A stretch of DNA of 64,000 nucleotides from Oscillospiraceae bacterium MB08-C2-2 (GTDB lineage Bacteria; Bacillota; Clostridia; Oscillospirales; Ruminococcaceae), in contig CP141729.1 of assembly GCA_035621215.1 (NCBI GenBank), forward strand, positions 332,944 through 396,943, in the 5' to 3' direction. The position numbers were made by a program, and so were the translations under genes. The notes below the pieces were generated by a model. The model worked only from the letters and a program-made list of their open reading frames with translations. It was not told the DNA's origin and did no database searches. Shown here piece by piece: positions 1 through 7,523 of the stretch (positions within the stretch are counted from its first letter, which is position 1; every line of letters starts with the position of its first letter).

Positions 1-1
1 G

Positions 2-382
2 GAAGAGGCACTTGTAAATGCAAATGCTGTTCTGGAAGATGCCGATGCCACTCAAGATACTGTGGATGCTGCCGTCACCGCATTGCAGGCTGCAATGGCT
101 AATCTGAAGAAACTAGATCCCGGACAAGAAATTGAAGTGGAATCCATCGTCATTCGGGGAAGCTCTTCTGTAAAGCGGAACAATACCACCCAACTGACTG
201 CTGTGATTAATCCCGCCAATGCAACCATTCAAGATGTCACATGGACTTCCTTGACACCTGAGGTTGCGACAGTTGATGAAGACGGTTTGCTAAGTGCAAC
301 AGACAAAACAGGCTTTGCCATCATTCAAGTAACCGCTGCAAATGGTGTATTTTCTCAGTTTACCATTCGCATTACCGCTTAA
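2..382 (+). CDS. C-terminal end of a surface protein (FIVAR-like helix plus Ig-like Big_2 domain), truncated by window edge
   Basis: The reading frame is open from base 2 to the TAA at 380-382, so only the C-terminal ~126 residues are seen. The first ~35 residues (VLEDADATQDTVDAAVTALQ) resemble the helical FIVAR repeat of Gram-positive extracellular proteins. The rest resembles a bacterial Ig-like group 2 domain: an SIVIRG strand, the LTAVINPANATIQDVTW core and a VTAANG end. Such domains are usually spacers in large secreted or cell-wall proteins such as glycosidases and adhesins. The protein ends just after the Ig domain, with no sortase motif or membrane anchor. The catalytic or binding part lies outside the window, so no specific function can be given. 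Confidence 0.8.
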   Translation, partial: EEALVNANAVLEDADATQDTVDAAVTALQAAMANLKKLDPGQEIEVESIVIRGSSSVKRNNTTQLTAVINPANATIQDVTWTSLTPEVATVDEDGLLSATDKTGFAIIQVTAANGVFSQFTIRITA

Positions 383-466
383 CTGACATCCATGCTCCTT
401 TTTCACAAACATGAGGCCCCAAGGAAACCATAAACTGTCCCCAAAAAGGTAGGCAAATATTTTAGA

Positions 467-757
467 TTAAGCCGACATGAGGGCTTGTTGACTGTGAAGA
501 GCAGGCGACAAGCCCTCAAGTTTTGCCTTGATGCGGCAATTATTGTAATACTTGAGATAGGCGATAAGCTCAATTTTGAAATGTTCCATAGACTCAAAGG
601 TTTGCAAATAAAGCAGCTCACTTTTGAGATGGCCAAAGAAATTTTCTATTATGGCATTGTCCAAGCAGTTGCCCTTACGGCTCATGCTCTGTTGTATACC
701 TTTTGCATTGAGCATCCGTTGATATTGTTTTTGCTAATACTGCCAACCCTGATCATA
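467..757 (-). pseudogene. IS3-family transposase (OrfB) C-terminal remnant
   Basis: On the minus strand the C-terminal third of an IS3/IS150-type DDE integrase is readable. It runs from DQGWQY through the end of the catalytic core, [20 protein letters not shown], which carries the last acidic residue of the DDE triad, to a normal C-terminus. An in-frame TAG at about 731-733 separates DQGWQY from [15 protein letters not shown]. Everything upstream is missing because the IS256-type element begins at about 761. The rest of the IS3 copy is not found on the far side of that element, so this is a dead fragment and not a simple nested insertion. Confidence 0.8.
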
Positions 758-760
758 TGG

Positions 761-787
761 GGTAGTGTCAAGAATTATGCGCAAATT
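761..787 (+). repeat. Left inverted repeat of the IS256-type element
   Basis: Starts GGTAGTGTCA and ends TGCGCAAATT. It pairs imperfectly with 2091-2117 and lies between the transposase stop and the IS3 remnant. Confidence 0.65.
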
Positions 788-813
788 AGTTTGCAGCCTG
801 TAATGGAATAAGG

Positions 814-2004
814 TCAACCAGCCAATGATTCGTCGTCCATAGTCGCCTCCAGATGCTTCATGTTCATGTACTTCTTGTTGCCCCATTGGGTGCCGGCAAC
901 ATGTCGCAGCCGTGCACAAACCAGCATAAGGGCAGAGTTTCCGTCAGGAAAAGCGCCCACTACGTGAGTGCGGCGGCGAATCTCACGGTTAAGGCGTTCG
1001 ATGGCATTATTGGTGCGAATACGCGTCCAATGCTCAAAGGGAAACGCCATGTAGGTGAGCGTCTCTTCCACACTGTCCTCAACTTTTTTGGCGGCCTCCT
1101 TCAGTTTCAAGTCTTTCAAGGCGGCAATCACATCTTTGGCCTTTGTCAGTGCAGCAGCCTTGCTTTCCTGAGCATGGATGGCTTTGAGCATTTTGGCAAC
1201 CAGCTTCCCCTTGGAACGGGGAACAACGGAGAAGATATTGCGGTAAAAATGGACGGTGCAGCGCTGGTATTTTGCATCGGGAAAGACTTCATACACAGCC
1301 TCCAGCATGCCAAGAGACTTGTCCCCGACAACGAGCTTCACACCCTCAAGTCCACGTCCCCTGAGCCACTGAAAGAAGCTCAGCCAGCTTGCTTTGTCCT
1401 CTTTCATTCCCTCAGCAGCGCCCAAAACTTCGCGGTAGCCGTCCGCGTTCACCGCAATCGCTACCAGGATGGCCACGTTCTCATATTCTCCGCCCCAGTT
1501 GCGACGCAGATAAATGCCGTCTACGTAGACATACGGGTATTTGCCGCCTTGCAAGGGACGGTTACGCCAGTCCTCAATGTGGACGTAGGCTTTCTTGTTC
1601 AGCTCACTGATGGTGGAGGGGGATACCTTACTGCCCCACAGAGCTTCCGTGATATCCTCCACACGGCGTACAGACACTCCCGCCAAATACATCTCGATCA
1701 GGGCTTCCTCCACACTGCTTTCTCGGCGGCGGTAGCGCTCAATGATAGCCGTCTCAAAGGTTACGCCTTTCAGTCGCGGTACATTCAAGGTTACTCCTCC
1801 GGAACTGGTGGTAAGGTTGCGCTGGTAGTGGCCACTCCGCCATGCCTGCCGCTCCTCGTTACGCTCATACCGGGCAGCCTGTGTCAGCTTTTGTGCCTCG
1901 GCCTCCAGCAGCCCATTGAGCGTTTCTTCCACGCTCTCTCGCACTAATTCCTTGATTTGCCCCTTGATTGCTTCCTCATTTAACTGTACAATTCTCTCAG
2001 ACAT
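814..2004 (-). CDS. IS256-family (mutator-type) transposase
   Basis: This 396-residue DDE transposase matches the usual IS256 length (~390-400). The first catalytic Asp is in YVDGIYLRR, the second in VVGDKSLGM, followed by the C/H region YQRCTVHFYRNI, and the C-terminal helical part ends TRIRTNNAIERLNREIRRR with the late acidic residue. The start at 2004 (MSERIVQLNEE) is chosen because AAAGGAG lies just upstream; an in-frame ATG at 2046 lacks such a site. The frame is intact with all motifs, so the enzyme is probably active. A large open frame on the opposite strand is a shadow of this gene. Confidence 0.93.
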   Translation of the reverse strand: MSERIVQLNEEAIKGQIKELVRESVEETLNGLLEAEAQKLTQAARYERNEERQAWRSGHYQRNLTTSSGGVTLNVPRLKGVTFETAIIERYRRRESSVEEALIEMYLAGVSVRRVEDITEALWGSKVSPSTISELNKKAYVHIEDWRNRPLQGGKYPYVYVDGIYLRRNWGGEYENVAILVAIAVNADGYREVLGAAEGMKEDKASWLSFFQWLRGRGLEGVKLVVGDKSLGMLEAVYEVFPDAKYQRCTVHFYRNIFSVVPRSKGKLVAKMLKAIHAQESKAAALTKAKDVIAALKDLKLKEAAKKVEDSVEETLTYMAFPFEHWTRIRTNNAIERLNREIRRRTHVVGAFPDGNSALMLVCARLRHVAGTQWGNKKYMNMKHLEATMDDESLAG

Positions 2005-2090
2005 GGTTTGCTGTCTCCTTTCAGAATGGTGGTGTGGTAACTTCATTCTATCAAAGACTGCAAACTATGTCTCTTTTTATCCCTTTTTAA

Positions 2091-2117
2091 ATTTGCGCAA
2101 CTTATTCTACCTTATCT
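2091..2117 (-). repeat. Right inverted repeat of the IS256-type element
   Basis: Read inward on the minus strand it begins GATAAGGTAG and ends TGCGCAAATT. It resembles the terminal repeat of IS256 and pairs with 761-787. Confidence 0.65.
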
Positions 2118-2158
2118 TCCTACGGGCTTGGCAGACGACTGCTCCTAGAATTTTGACG

Positions 2159-2202
2159 GCCAAAAGCGGCTTACTCGTGAAAATGGGTAAGCCGCTTTTG
2201 GC
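2159..2202. repeat. Perfect 16-bp inverted repeat between the IS end and the next gene
   Basis: GCCAAAAGCGGCTTAC at 2159-2174 is the exact reverse complement of 2187-2202, with a 12-base loop. No T-run follows on either strand, so a classical intrinsic terminator is doubtful. It sits 64 bases beyond the stop of the minus-strand gene ending at 2266. Confidence 0.6.
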
Positions 2203-2265
2203 GTTCAAACTTAGACTCTGGGCAATTGATAAACCATGCCTGTTTGCGCCTACCATAAAGAGAAA

Positions 2266-3258
2266 TCACCCTCTTCCGGAACACTTATGCCGAATGAGCT
2301 CCGCTGCTCTTTGGGCGGTTTCAAATTCGAATGTTGTAACAGAACAGGCAGACTCTTTAGTGGTAAGCAGTAGCAGATACAGCACATCCCCGTCGCTAAA
2401 GACCTGATCGTCAGTAATATTCACCTTGACGATGTCGGATATCCTCAGCAGATGCGACACACATCCATTTTTAAATAAAAATACATAATCCTCTGTGACC
2501 ATAAAATCAGATGCTTTACTCAAAGGCTCCTTCGCTTGCCTATCAATCTCTTTTTCCAATGTCTTAAAATCGCCATAGGCCGAAATATACCGCCCCAGCT
2601 TTGATCGCTTTTTGAAGAAGGCTGATTTTTGTACGATAAGCAGGACAAGAAAAGTAATACAGATCAACGAAAGCAGTACCATCGCCGTAATTTGACGTTC
2701 CAGAACAGCGCTATGACCGGTCATCAGTATCGTTGGATAGATGGATTGCTGTAGAATATCCAAAGAGATATCCATATCCTGCGACAAATTACTCATAAAA
2801 TCATTGTAAGAGTTTTGAAAATGTCCGTATGATTTCATTATCAGCTCGCCATTAAAGGGGGGATATGGAGCCCTTTCGACGTCTTTTCTAAGATAAATGG
2901 CAGCTTTATCATCATAGCCGACCAGATATACGAAATAGACGGTTGTTTTGGAGTGGCCCGTTGGAATCTCTATATAAGTGCCGTTTCCATATATTCCAAA
3001 GTTTTGTGTTTCGGTACTTGCAAAGGTGTAGCCGGTATTAAGATAATCACAGTAGGAAAGCTGTGCGTATTTACTTCGTGAGTCAATAAAAGCATCAAAA
3101 TCCGCTTGGCTGCCTACTTCGAAATCCGGTGTTATGGGGTTATTCCATAAAGAAATAATGATAAAACTGATAAATAAGATAATTGCACCGTGCAGTGCCG
3201 ATCGCTGGTAGAAACGCTCTATATAATTGTTCTGTTCTACAAAACCCTTTGTTCGCAT
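2266..3258 (-). CDS. Unrecognised two-pass membrane protein
   Basis: I do not recognise this 330-residue protein. A hydrophobic segment near the N-terminus (ALHGAIILFISFIIISL) is followed by ~150 mostly polar residues, then a second membrane segment (ITAMVLLSLICITFLVLLIV) and a ~110-residue C-terminal domain. That domain alternates strand-like stretches (EDYVFLFKNGCVSHLLRI, VLYLLLLTT) and ends in a helix. The layout suggests an extracytoplasmic middle domain and a cytoplasmic C-terminal domain, but this is inference. The start at 3258 (MRTKGF) has AGGA about 10 bases upstream; an in-frame ATG at 3288 would add ten residues. It is not clearly in an operon with its neighbour. Confidence 0.6.
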   Translation of the reverse strand: MRTKGFVEQNNYIERFYQRSALHGAIILFISFIIISLWNNPITPDFEVGSQADFDAFIDSRSKYAQLSYCDYLNTGYTFASTETQNFGIYGNGTYIEIPTGHSKTTVYFVYLVGYDDKAAIYLRKDVERAPYPPFNGELIMKSYGHFQNSYNDFMSNLSQDMDISLDILQQSIYPTILMTGHSAVLERQITAMVLLSLICITFLVLLIVQKSAFFKKRSKLGRYISAYGDFKTLEKEIDRQAKEPLSKASDFMVTEDYVFLFKNGCVSHLLRISDIVKVNITDDQVFSDGDVLYLLLLTTKESACSVTTFEFETAQRAAELIRHKCSGRG

Positions 3259-3423
3259 CCTGCCGACATCCTTTCTCATATATATCAAAAACCACTTATT
3301 GAAGCCCCCTCATGGTAAGACTTTATCTTATCATAACAGCCATCTTGCCATTAAAAGCCGCCTTAGCAAAACTTAGGGTTGAATAAAGCTCTTCACCCTC
3401 CTTATCTAATCTCAGATATAATA

Positions 3424-3831
3424 TCAGAAATATTTGCCAGTAACGCCGGACGCCGTCAACAGCCAGTGGCGCAGAAATGCGCCGCGAAGTATGAAAATAG
3501 CGCTGGGCAGAATCGCCATCCATATGGCTACGAGCAGAGACGGCTTACGGCAGTATAAGCCCCAGCATATGAAATAGGTTAACAGCATGACCACACACAG
3601 GGTCGTCCAAATGGCGAATGCCTCCGGCGATCCGAAGCCAAAATTCCACACCAGCAGAGGGAAAATCATCAACGTCATGGAGCAGTACCGCCCGATTTGC
3701 TCGAGGATTAGCACAGGCTTGCAGGCGAATTTGTTTTCTATGTGACGGTTGCGGAGCGCGAAGATCACATTGGGAATCATCATCAGTGTCACAATCATAA
3801 AGCCTGTCAGGTTCAGCCAGCAGAATTGCAT
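3424..3831 (-). CDS. Unrecognised small four-helix membrane protein
   Basis: This 135-residue protein has about four hydrophobic segments: LTGFMIVTLMMIPNVIFAL, a second around MTLMIFPLLVWNFGF, a third LCVVMLLTYFICWGLY, and a fourth LVAIWMAILPSAIFIL. It has no signal peptide cleavage pattern and no catalytic motif that I can see. The start at 3831 (MQFCWLN) has AGAGGGGG about seven bases upstream, so it is preferred over the ATG at 3849. A TATAAT on the minus strand about 20 bases beyond the start could be its -10 element. Function unknown. Confidence 0.6.
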   Translation of the reverse strand: MQFCWLNLTGFMIVTLMMIPNVIFALRNRHIENKFACKPVLILEQIGRYCSMTLMIFPLLVWNFGFGSPEAFAIWTTLCVVMLLTYFICWGLYCRKPSLLVAIWMAILPSAIFILRGAFLRHWLLTASGVTGKYF

Positions 3832-4208
3832 GGGATTCCCCCTCTCCACTCAATGGAATCATTATAGCACAAGGAGGCAATTTGTAGGTAAAAAACCTGA
3901 AACGCGTTGTGCGTATTTGAAAAGAGCAGCTACTATAAGAAAAGCATCAGAATATCGGCATAACCGTCGAAAGTTTCGAATTGCCTAATATGCTTATACC
4001 CTCTCTAATCCTTCCCTTCCACAAACCAACGATTTTCCTCTAAAAAGAGATACCGTTGCTGTCCTGAGATCCGGCAGGTATACCGAATCCCGCAGCCTCC
4101 TGCCTTTAAGCTGGCGGCCAGCCGCACATCCAATATTCTATCGATCTTAAATTCCCTTCCATCCTCCCACTGGATCACCAGTGGGAGGATGTTTCCGTTG
4201 CTTAAGAA

Positions 4209-4227
4209 CCACCGGCTTTGCCGGTGG
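4209..4227 (+). repeat. Left-end hairpin of IS200-type element
   Basis: CCACCGGCTTTGCCGGTGG forms an 8-bp stem. It is the kind of subterminal hairpin bound by TnpA as single-stranded DNA. Confidence 0.75.
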
Positions 4228-4322
4228 AGAAAGACCTTATAGGTATGGACAAGAAAAAAGCTCCCCGATATATTAAAAGTTAAGGTCTGCCAACCTAACT
4301 AAAAAATCGAGGAGGTCTTTAA

Positions 4323-4793
4323 ATGAAAGACATAAACAGTTTAGAACATACCAAGTGGAGATGTCAATACCACGTAGTATTTGCACCAAAATACAGGAGA
4401 CAAGTAATATATCGGGAAATTAAAGCAGACATAGGGTTTATCCTAAGGAAATTGTGTGATCAAAAAGGGGTAGAAATTATAGAAGCGAACGCATGCCCAG
4501 ATCACATCCATATGCTAATCAGTATACCACCAAAGTTTAGTGTATCGCAGATAATGGGGTATCTAAAAGGGAAGAGCAGCTTAATGATATTCGACCGTCA
4601 TGCAAATTTGAAGTACAAATATGGAAATAGGCATTTCTGGGCAAGAGGGTATTATGTGGATACAGTAGGGCGGAATAAAAAGCAGATACAGGAGTATATC
4701 AAAAAGCAATTGGAGGAAGATGAGCTATCCGATCAGATGAGTCTCAAGGAGTACACTGACCCGTTTACGGGTAGCAAGAACACCAAGGCATAA
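4323..4793 (+). CDS. tnpA: IS200-type Y1 transposase TnpA
   Basis: This 156-residue single-strand transposase matches the usual ~150 residues. The HUH metal-binding motif is HIH within CPDHIHMLISIPP, and the catalytic tyrosine lies in the C-terminal helix (ARGYYVDTVGRNKKQ). The N-terminal strand YHVVFAPKYRR is typical of the family. The start ATG has GGAGG ten bases upstream. The element carries no TnpB gene. Frame and motifs are intact, so it is probably active, consistent with the undecayed target gene on each side. Confidence 0.95.
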   Translation: MKDINSLEHTKWRCQYHVVFAPKYRRQVIYREIKADIGFILRKLCDQKGVEIIEANACPDHIHMLISIPPKFSVSQIMGYLKGKSSLMIFDRHANLKYKYGNRHFWARGYYVDTVGRNKKQIQEYIKKQLEEDELSDQMSLKEYTDPFTGSKNTKA

Positions 4794-4900
4794 AAACGTA
4801 CCCCTTTAGGGGTTGCCCGAGAAAGCAATGCGGATGGCAGATCTTTCGGGACCCCTTTAGGGGTACTGTCTGTATTGTGCCCTTCTAGGGCTTATTCAAG

Positions 4901-4919
4901 CCTCCGGCTTAGCCGGAGG
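4901..4919 (+). repeat. Right-end hairpin of IS200-type element
   Basis: CCTCCGGCTTAGCCGGAGG, an 8-bp stem, lies 10 bases inside the right end and pairs in function with the left hairpin. Confidence 0.75.
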
Positions 4920-4983
4920 TTTTGACTTATGTCAAAACTGGCTGTCACATCCACAAAAACCTTGCTTGACATAAGTATGCCTC

Positions 4984-5657
4984 CTAGAAATAACTGACCG
5001 GGTGTATAACGTGATCGGTCTTGGGAGAAAAGCCGGTGAGTTTGGTATCTTGCAGCACAACGCCCCGCTGTATACTGTAAGGCCCAAAGCGCTGGCGCAG
5101 GATGTCCACCGCCCTTTCTATCTTTTCTTCCTTATCAGCCTTGTGGCTGTCTGCAAATATGTCCAGCTGCACCGGTGCAGAACCCAGCATAAAGTCAGTT
5201 GCTTTAATTCCAACGCTTCGAATGCTATGTTTCCAACGATACAATTGTCGGAATAATTCCATGGCTGTTTTAGCAATATCGGTTGCCAGCAACGTGGGTT
5301 GCTTAGTTTTTCCCTGTTTACCGTAACCGATAAGCTCAGAATCACTGACACTAATAGCAACAGTCCGGGCCTTAAAGCCATGTTCCCTCATTCGGGCCGC
5401 AACACTCTCGGCCAGCACATAGACCAGCATTTTAACCTCTTCTTCATTTTCCAGATCACGGATAGTTGTTTGACTATTCCCGATGGATTTAATAAAGCTT
5501 TCCTCTTAGCAATTTGGTTCTTCGCCAACACAATCCCGTGGCGCTGCTCTGGATCGCCACCGACAGCTACCGGAAGCTTACGCAGCTCCGGGCGGTACAG
5601 GCATTCGACAGATGCGTAAAAATTATTCATATCCACATGCAAAACAGAGCGATCCAA
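4984..5657 (-). pseudogene. umuC/dinB-type Y-family DNA polymerase with internal deletion and frameshift
   Basis: The N-terminal ~53 residues are intact (LHVDMNNFYASVECLYRPEL, with the first catalytic Asp, then IVLAKNQIAKRK). The sequence then jumps, at about 5507, into a different frame that reads FIKSIGNSQTTIRDLENEEE and continues through the little-finger region to a normal C-terminus at 4984. Full-length members have about 410-420 residues; roughly 190-200 are missing, including the palm acidic pair, so no polymerase is made. The start is a TTG at 5657 with GAGGTG upstream. A perfect LexA box lies just upstream. The normal role would be SOS-induced translesion synthesis. Confidence 0.85.
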
Positions 5658-5679
5658 AGCAATTCACCTCTCAAGATAA

Positions 5680-5691
5680 GAACAATTGTTC
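5680..5691. promoter_or_regulatory. LexA (DinR) operator upstream of umuC remnant
   Basis: GAACAATTGTTC is a perfect palindrome that matches the Firmicute LexA consensus GAAC-N4-GTTC. It lies 23 bases before the TTG start of the umuC remnant, where a damage-inducible gene would be repressed. Confidence 0.85.
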
Positions 5692-5865
5692 CTGTTTAGT
5701 ATAGCTAAATTTAGAGATAAAGCAAGAGGCAATTGCTGGAATAGAATCATAAATACTGATACATGAGAATAAAAAAGAAACAGAGCCACTAGATAAGTGG
5801 CCCTGCTTACAGGTTGAATTTGAATCTAAGATTTGATATACTATCTTGCAAAGGGAGTGAGTACG

Positions 5866-6132
5866 ATGGATCAGGAAGCATTACAAGCAATCCGGGAACT
5901 GTTTATAGAAGAACGCCAACATACGGCACGAATAATTGAAGAAAAACTGGAAGATAAAATAAAGCCACTGCGGGATAGCATAGCCAAGCTTGAGGATATG
6001 CCCAAACAAATTAAAATAATCGCAGAGGGACATATAGGTCTTGACCGTAACATTAAGGAGCTGCAGGACCACATTGCAGAAGTTCAGACTACATTGGAGA
6101 ATGCGATTGTAGTCAAGGCCGTAGCGAAATAA
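5866..6132 (+). CDS. Small coiled-coil protein, function unknown
   Basis: This 88-residue, almost wholly helical protein is rich in charged heptad-like repeats (EERQHTARIIEEKLEDKIKP, then KELQDHIAEVQTTLENAI). It has no signal peptide or membrane segment. The start at 5866 (MDQEALQ) is chosen because AAGGGAG lies 8 bases upstream; the frame is open further up but has no such site. It lies between the umuC remnant and the small repressor gene, within what looks like decayed mobile DNA. I do not recognise the family. Confidence 0.65.
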   Translation: MDQEALQAIRELFIEERQHTARIIEEKLEDKIKPLRDSIAKLEDMPKQIKIIAEGHIGLDRNIKELQDHIAEVQTTLENAIVVKAVAK

Positions 6133-6164
6133 CAATTAATATAGATTATGGGCGATGCTGAGTT

Positions 6165-6386
6165 TTACTTAGTATCGCCTGTTTCTTTATCTGGAACAAA
6201 CTCCATAATATCGCCGGGCTGGCAGTTGAGCAAGGCACATATTTTTTCAATGGTTTTCGTGCCAGTATTCCCGGTGGTCAATATCTGATTAAGCATATTG
6301 GGATTGATTCCGTTTTTACGCAGATAAAATTTATTTAGCCCCTTGCTTTCCAGCACGGTGTTAAGCCTTGAAAAAGAGATAGGCAA
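6165..6386 (-). CDS. Small XRE/Cro-type HTH repressor
   Basis: This 73-residue protein is nearly all one helix-turn-helix domain: ISFSRLNTVLESKG, then KNGINPNMLNQIL as the likely recognition region, then TIEKICALLNCQPGDIMEF, the signature end of YozG-like Cro/CI regulators. The TTG at 6386 is preferred as start because AAAGGA lies nine bases upstream; a GTG at 6419 is possible but would sit on the promoter. A promoter with 17-bp spacing precedes it, and a palindrome overlaps its -35, which suggests autoregulation. It is divergent from the small gene at 6559. Confidence 0.85.
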   Translation of the reverse strand: MPISFSRLNTVLESKGLNKFYLRKNGINPNMLNQILTTGNTGTKTIEKICALLNCQPGDIMEFVPDKETGDTK

Positions 6387-6409
6387 CCCATCACATCCTT
6401 TCAAGGTAT

Positions 6410-6438
6410 ATTGTACCACACTCAGCGTATCATATCAA
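6410..6438 (-). promoter_or_regulatory. Promoter of the XRE-type repressor
   Basis: On the minus strand: -35 TTGATA (6433-6438), 17-bp spacer, -10 TACAAT (6410-6415). The -35 lies inside the palindrome 6427-6442. Confidence 0.7.
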
Positions 6439-6442
6439 ATAC
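6427..6442. promoter_or_regulatory. Candidate repressor operator 1
   Basis: GTATCATATCAAATAC has GTAT(C/T)-type arms and is preceded by TCAGC. The same TCAGCGTATCA block recurs at the second site (6496-6511). It overlaps the repressor's own -35. Confidence 0.55.
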
Positions 6443-6495
6443 ATTATTCACAAAATAAACGTATTATATTTGTTACAATAAACAGTCGAATCAGC

Positions 6496-6511
6496 GTATC
6501 AAATATGATAC
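6496..6511. promoter_or_regulatory. Candidate repressor operator 2
   Basis: GTATCAAATATGATAC is a near-perfect palindrome, preceded by TCAGC as in the first site. It lies about 48 bases before the start of the divergent gene at 6559. Confidence 0.6.
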
Positions 6512-6558
6512 AACATAACTATAGAAAGAACGACAACCAAAACACAGGAGGGCATAAA

Positions 6559-6732
6559 ATGGCTATTTTTACATTGACCAACAAACAGGGGTGCTACTTT
6601 ACCAGCGTGCAGGCAGCCAATTATAAAACCGCTCGCAAAACTTTTAGAGATAAGTTTGGCGGCGGTGGCTGGGTGATCACAGAGTACGACAGTATGGGTA
6701 ACGTATTGTCTGTTCGCAACGCCACACTTTAA
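6559..6732 (+). CDS. Small mobile-element protein, function unknown
   Basis: This 57-residue protein reads MAIFTLTNKQGCYFTSV at the start and DKFGGGGWVITEYD near the end. GGAGG lies six bases before the ATG. It is compact, without membrane segments; the TARKTFRDKF stretch looks like a helix between strands. It is the first gene of a small plus-strand cluster facing the XRE repressor, the layout of an early operon on a phage or conjugative element. I do not recognise the family. Confidence 0.65.
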   Translation: MAIFTLTNKQGCYFTSVQAANYKTARKTFRDKFGGGGWVITEYDSMGNVLSVRNATL

Positions 6733-6820
6733 GGGCATACAACGCAGAGTGACGGCCTTCGGGCCGGTAATGCGGCAAGAACGGGTCACAAGCCCCGCTG
6801 CCAGAATGGAGGATTTAAAG

Positions 6821-7054
6821 ATGCAGCTATACATTAACGGTCAAACAGCCACAGTCGGTATGAAGGCCCAAACATTCCGGGGAGAGCCGGTAACCCTAAT
6901 TTCATGGAGTGAGCCCGGCTCCCGATCCGGCGGCAATGGAGGGCGGGTGTATGTTGAAGAAAAAGGCGGTATACGCTGCGAATACTTTCCTTCCGTTATT
7001 GGAGGCAAATTCATGACGGAAGAACAAAAGATGGAGGAGAATGAGGCTTTATGA
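6821..7054 (+). CDS. Small mobile-element protein, function unknown
   Basis: This 77-residue protein starts MQLYINGQTATVGMKAQTF, with a GGAGG site eight bases upstream. The middle (FRGEPVTLISW, GRVYVEE, CEYFPSVIGGKF) looks like a small beta-rich fold. From memory, similar short proteins with FRGE and a YFPSVIG-like ending occur on conjugative elements of Clostridia; a search is needed to confirm this. The stop overlaps the next start as ATGA, so the two are translationally coupled. Confidence 0.65.
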   Translation: MQLYINGQTATVGMKAQTFRGEPVTLISWSEPGSRSGGNGGRVYVEEKGGIRCEYFPSVIGGKFMTEEQKMEENEAL

Positions 7055-7299
7055 CAGCCAGAGAGAGAACGGCCATAGTCAAAGCGTTCCAACATGGCAT
7101 CACCAAAGCCCGGCAGAGCATCCAATATTGGAAATCATATGAAACAGCCTGCGCTGCCGGTGATTCTATTAATGCCGAAATCAAACAGAGGCAGTCTGAC
7201 ACGGACAGAGGCGAAGCCTACGGGGTAGCGCAGACACTGGCACTGATTGGCGGCTCTAGTGAGATGGTCAAGGCGATATACAAGGAGCTTGGCGAATAG
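7051..7299 (+). CDS. Small helical mobile-element protein, function unknown
   Basis: This 82-residue protein is mainly helical and polar (MTARERTAIVKAFQHGITKA at the start, YGVAQTLALIGGSSEMVKAI near the end). Its ATG overlaps the preceding stop by four bases. No membrane segment and no known catalytic motif is visible. It belongs with 6559-7054 as part of a probable early operon of a decayed integrative element. Confidence 0.65.
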   Translation: MTARERTAIVKAFQHGITKARQSIQYWKSYETACAAGDSINAEIKQRQSDTDRGEAYGVAQTLALIGGSSEMVKAIYKELGE

Positions 7300-7523
7300 C
7301 CCGAAGGTTTTGAGCGGTTTAACCGAAAACCGCATCCCATGCAGACTTCTGGATTCATCTGGACGAATAGTATAAAACACGACTGCATGTAACCGCCCGT
7401 TTCTTCCTGGCCCGGGCGGATCACCCACCTTCAGGACAAAACACAGGTTACATTGTAACCACTATCAATCCGGACCAGCTGCGGCCGGCGCTGCACATCC
7501 GGCTACACGAAAGGAAAGATGAA

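Larger units (their letters stand above)
761..2117 (-). mobile_element. IS256-family insertion sequence
   Basis: A 1357-bp element is bounded by imperfect inverted repeats at 761-787 and 2091-2117, which match at about 18 of 27 positions and share the core TGCGCAAATT. It carries one mutator-type transposase gene. The size and the position of the gene fit IS256 (about 1.3 kb). No 8-bp target duplication is visible (TCATATGG on the left, TTCCTACG on the right). The flanks have therefore been rearranged since insertion, or the ends are placed a few bases off. Confidence 0.82.
4205..4929 (+). mobile_element. IS200-type element (tnpA only)
   Basis: This 725-bp element has no terminal inverted repeats. 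It has subterminal hairpins at 4209-4227 and 4901-4919 and a single Y1 transposase gene, as expected for IS200 members of IS200/IS605. The ends are fixed by the split gene around it: excision restores a continuous reading frame. The shared CTTA at the two junctions leaves an uncertainty of up to four bases (4201-4925 to 4205-4929). Two further hairpins built from ACCCCTTTAGGGGT lie between the tnpA stop and the right end. Confidence 0.88.
4005..4972 (-). pseudogene. Small umuC-linked gene split by the IS200-type insertion
   Basis: Removing 4205-4929 joins 4972-4930 to 4204-4005 and restores an uninterrupted 80-codon gene. Its N-terminus is MSSKVFVDVTASFDIS, preceded by AGGAGG seven bases upstream, and its C-terminal part contains WEDGREFKIDRILDVR, GIRYTCRI and LFLEENRWFVEG. 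From memory, Clostridia often carry a small protein of this pattern (conserved WxDG...IDRxLDxR...RYTCRI...RWFVE) just downstream of umuC-type polymerase genes; its function is unknown to me. Both halves remain in frame and undecayed, so the insertion is recent. With the element in place, only 15 residues of the protein are made before IS sequence. Confidence 0.75.

Noticed and set aside
853-1947. Long plus-strand open frame opposite the IS256-type transposase
   Set aside because: It mirrors the transposase codons, has no ribosome site and no recognisable domain; the minus-strand gene has all DDE motifs.
2159-2202. Perfect inverted repeat taken as an intrinsic terminator
   Set aside because: No T-run follows on either strand; kept only as a repeat.
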